Of a DNA stretch of 5,769 bases, positions 5,450 through 5,769 are shown in pieces. The stretch's first letter is position 1. Each line of letters opens with the position of its first letter. Below the pieces are notes generated by a model. It did not search any database and was not told where the DNA came from. It saw only the letters and a list, made by a program, of their open reading frames with translations. This DNA comes from Crenarchaeota archaeon SCGC AAA471-B05 (GTDB taxonomy: Archaea > Thermoproteota > Thermoprotei > Gearchaeales > Gearchaeaceae): positions 1 through 5,769 of the forward strand of contig AQYM01000025.1 of the NCBI GenBank assembly GCA_000380705.1, written 5' to 3'. The position numbers were made by a program, and so were the translations under genes.

Positions 5450-5769
5450 TTATTTGATGAAAGGCTAAGGAAAAAAGAGAAGAATTGTATAACAGAAAAA
5501 AGAAACTAGAAGAAATAATAAATAATATTAACAGACTTTTGATAATACTTACGGGAATAAGAAGGATTGGGAAAATTTCAGTTTTAAAAGCAGCCCTTAA
5601 CACTATCGGCATTCCTTAAATTGTAGAAAGTTAAAGGAAAAATTATAGCAAAGAGCTGATTTGTATAGGTTATTCTCTGAAACTTTTTCTTCTCAATTAA
5701 AATAGATAGAGAAAGCTTGAAGAAATATTCGAAGTAAAGGGATTTATATAAACAATAATGTGAATATTT
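5450..5769 (+). pseudogene. ATPase_2-family (archaeal ATPase) pseudogene, N-terminal part
   Basis: LFDERLRKK in one frame (from 5450) is followed by KREELYNRKKKLEEIINNIN and LLIILTGIRRIGKISVLKAA in a neighbouring frame. That frame continues to NTIGIP and a TAA at 5617-5619. The order (LFDER start, NR-x-KELEEI, then a Walker A of the type GIRRxGKTS) is that of the archaeal ATPase_2 group (Pfam PF01637) of stand-alone ATPases. The Walker A Thr after the invariant Lys is Ile (codons 5551-5580, GKIS), and at least one frameshift precedes it. Beyond the stop, other frames still read RKNYSKEL and ADLYRLFSETFSSQL, then KLEEIFEVKGF, as expected for the continuation, with more stops. The gene is dead as it stands and runs off the window end. 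It sits 23 bp after the HEPN stop and may once have been co-transcribed. Confidence 0.75.

Noticed and set aside
4291..5769. Reading the winged-helix-like relic and the ATPase relic as two halves of one gene split by the NTase-HEPN insertion
   Set aside because: Both are on the + strand, but the C-terminal-like piece lies upstream of the N-terminal piece, so a simple insertion cannot explain the order; the similarity of the first piece to ATPases is also weak.

Overview
The window is AT-rich (roughly one-third G+C by eye). It looks like the chromosome of a hyperthermoacidophilic archaeon, most likely a Sulfolobales member. That assignment is an inference from several signs: tightly overlapping genes (TAATG and ATGA junctions), a promoter consistent with a leaderless transcript, a family 5 uracil-DNA glycosylase, an F420/LLM-type oxidoreductase, a HEPN/nucleotidyltransferase pair, and relics of a clan AA aspartic protease, a TnpB-type element and an archaeal ATPase_2-type ATPase. 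I cannot name the genus or species.

Layout. (1) Positions 3-1018, + strand: the 3' end of a ferritin-like protein resembling R2/R2-like ligand-binding oxidase, translationally coupled to an intact family 5 (UDGb) uracil-DNA glycosylase. (2) Positions 1019-1569: no intact gene. The stretch carries a probable IS200/IS605 right-end relic (+) abutting a frameshifted clan AA (retropepsin-like) aspartic protease pseudogene (-). (3) Positions 1570-4021, - strand: an intact three-gene operon in the order LLM-class flavin/F420 oxidoreductase, CPBP intramembrane protease, UbiA/MenA-like prenyltransferase. Both junctions are ATGA overlaps, and a TATA-like box lies about 24 bp before the first ATG. (4) Positions 4022-4804: AT-rich, with no intact gene apart from short unassigned ORFs, and holding a decayed + strand gene of uncertain family. 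(5) Positions 4811-5426, + strand: two overlapping small genes. One is a nucleotidyltransferase-fold protein that has lost its catalytic motif; the other is a HEPN protein without the usual RNase His. (6) From 5450 to the window end, + strand: the N-terminal part of an ATPase_2-family ATPase, broken by frameshifts and stops.

The intact operons are separated by decaying accessory DNA. The - strand operon joins a membrane prenyltransferase, probably for respiratory quinone synthesis, with a redox enzyme and a membrane protease. The right-hand part resembles a worn HEPN-NTase toxin-antitoxin locus followed by a dead ATPase. No complete new system can be demonstrated. The most interesting items are the catalytically stripped HEPN/NTase pair, the divergent R2-like protein coupled to a DNA-repair glycosylase, and the LLM-CPBP-UbiA operon.
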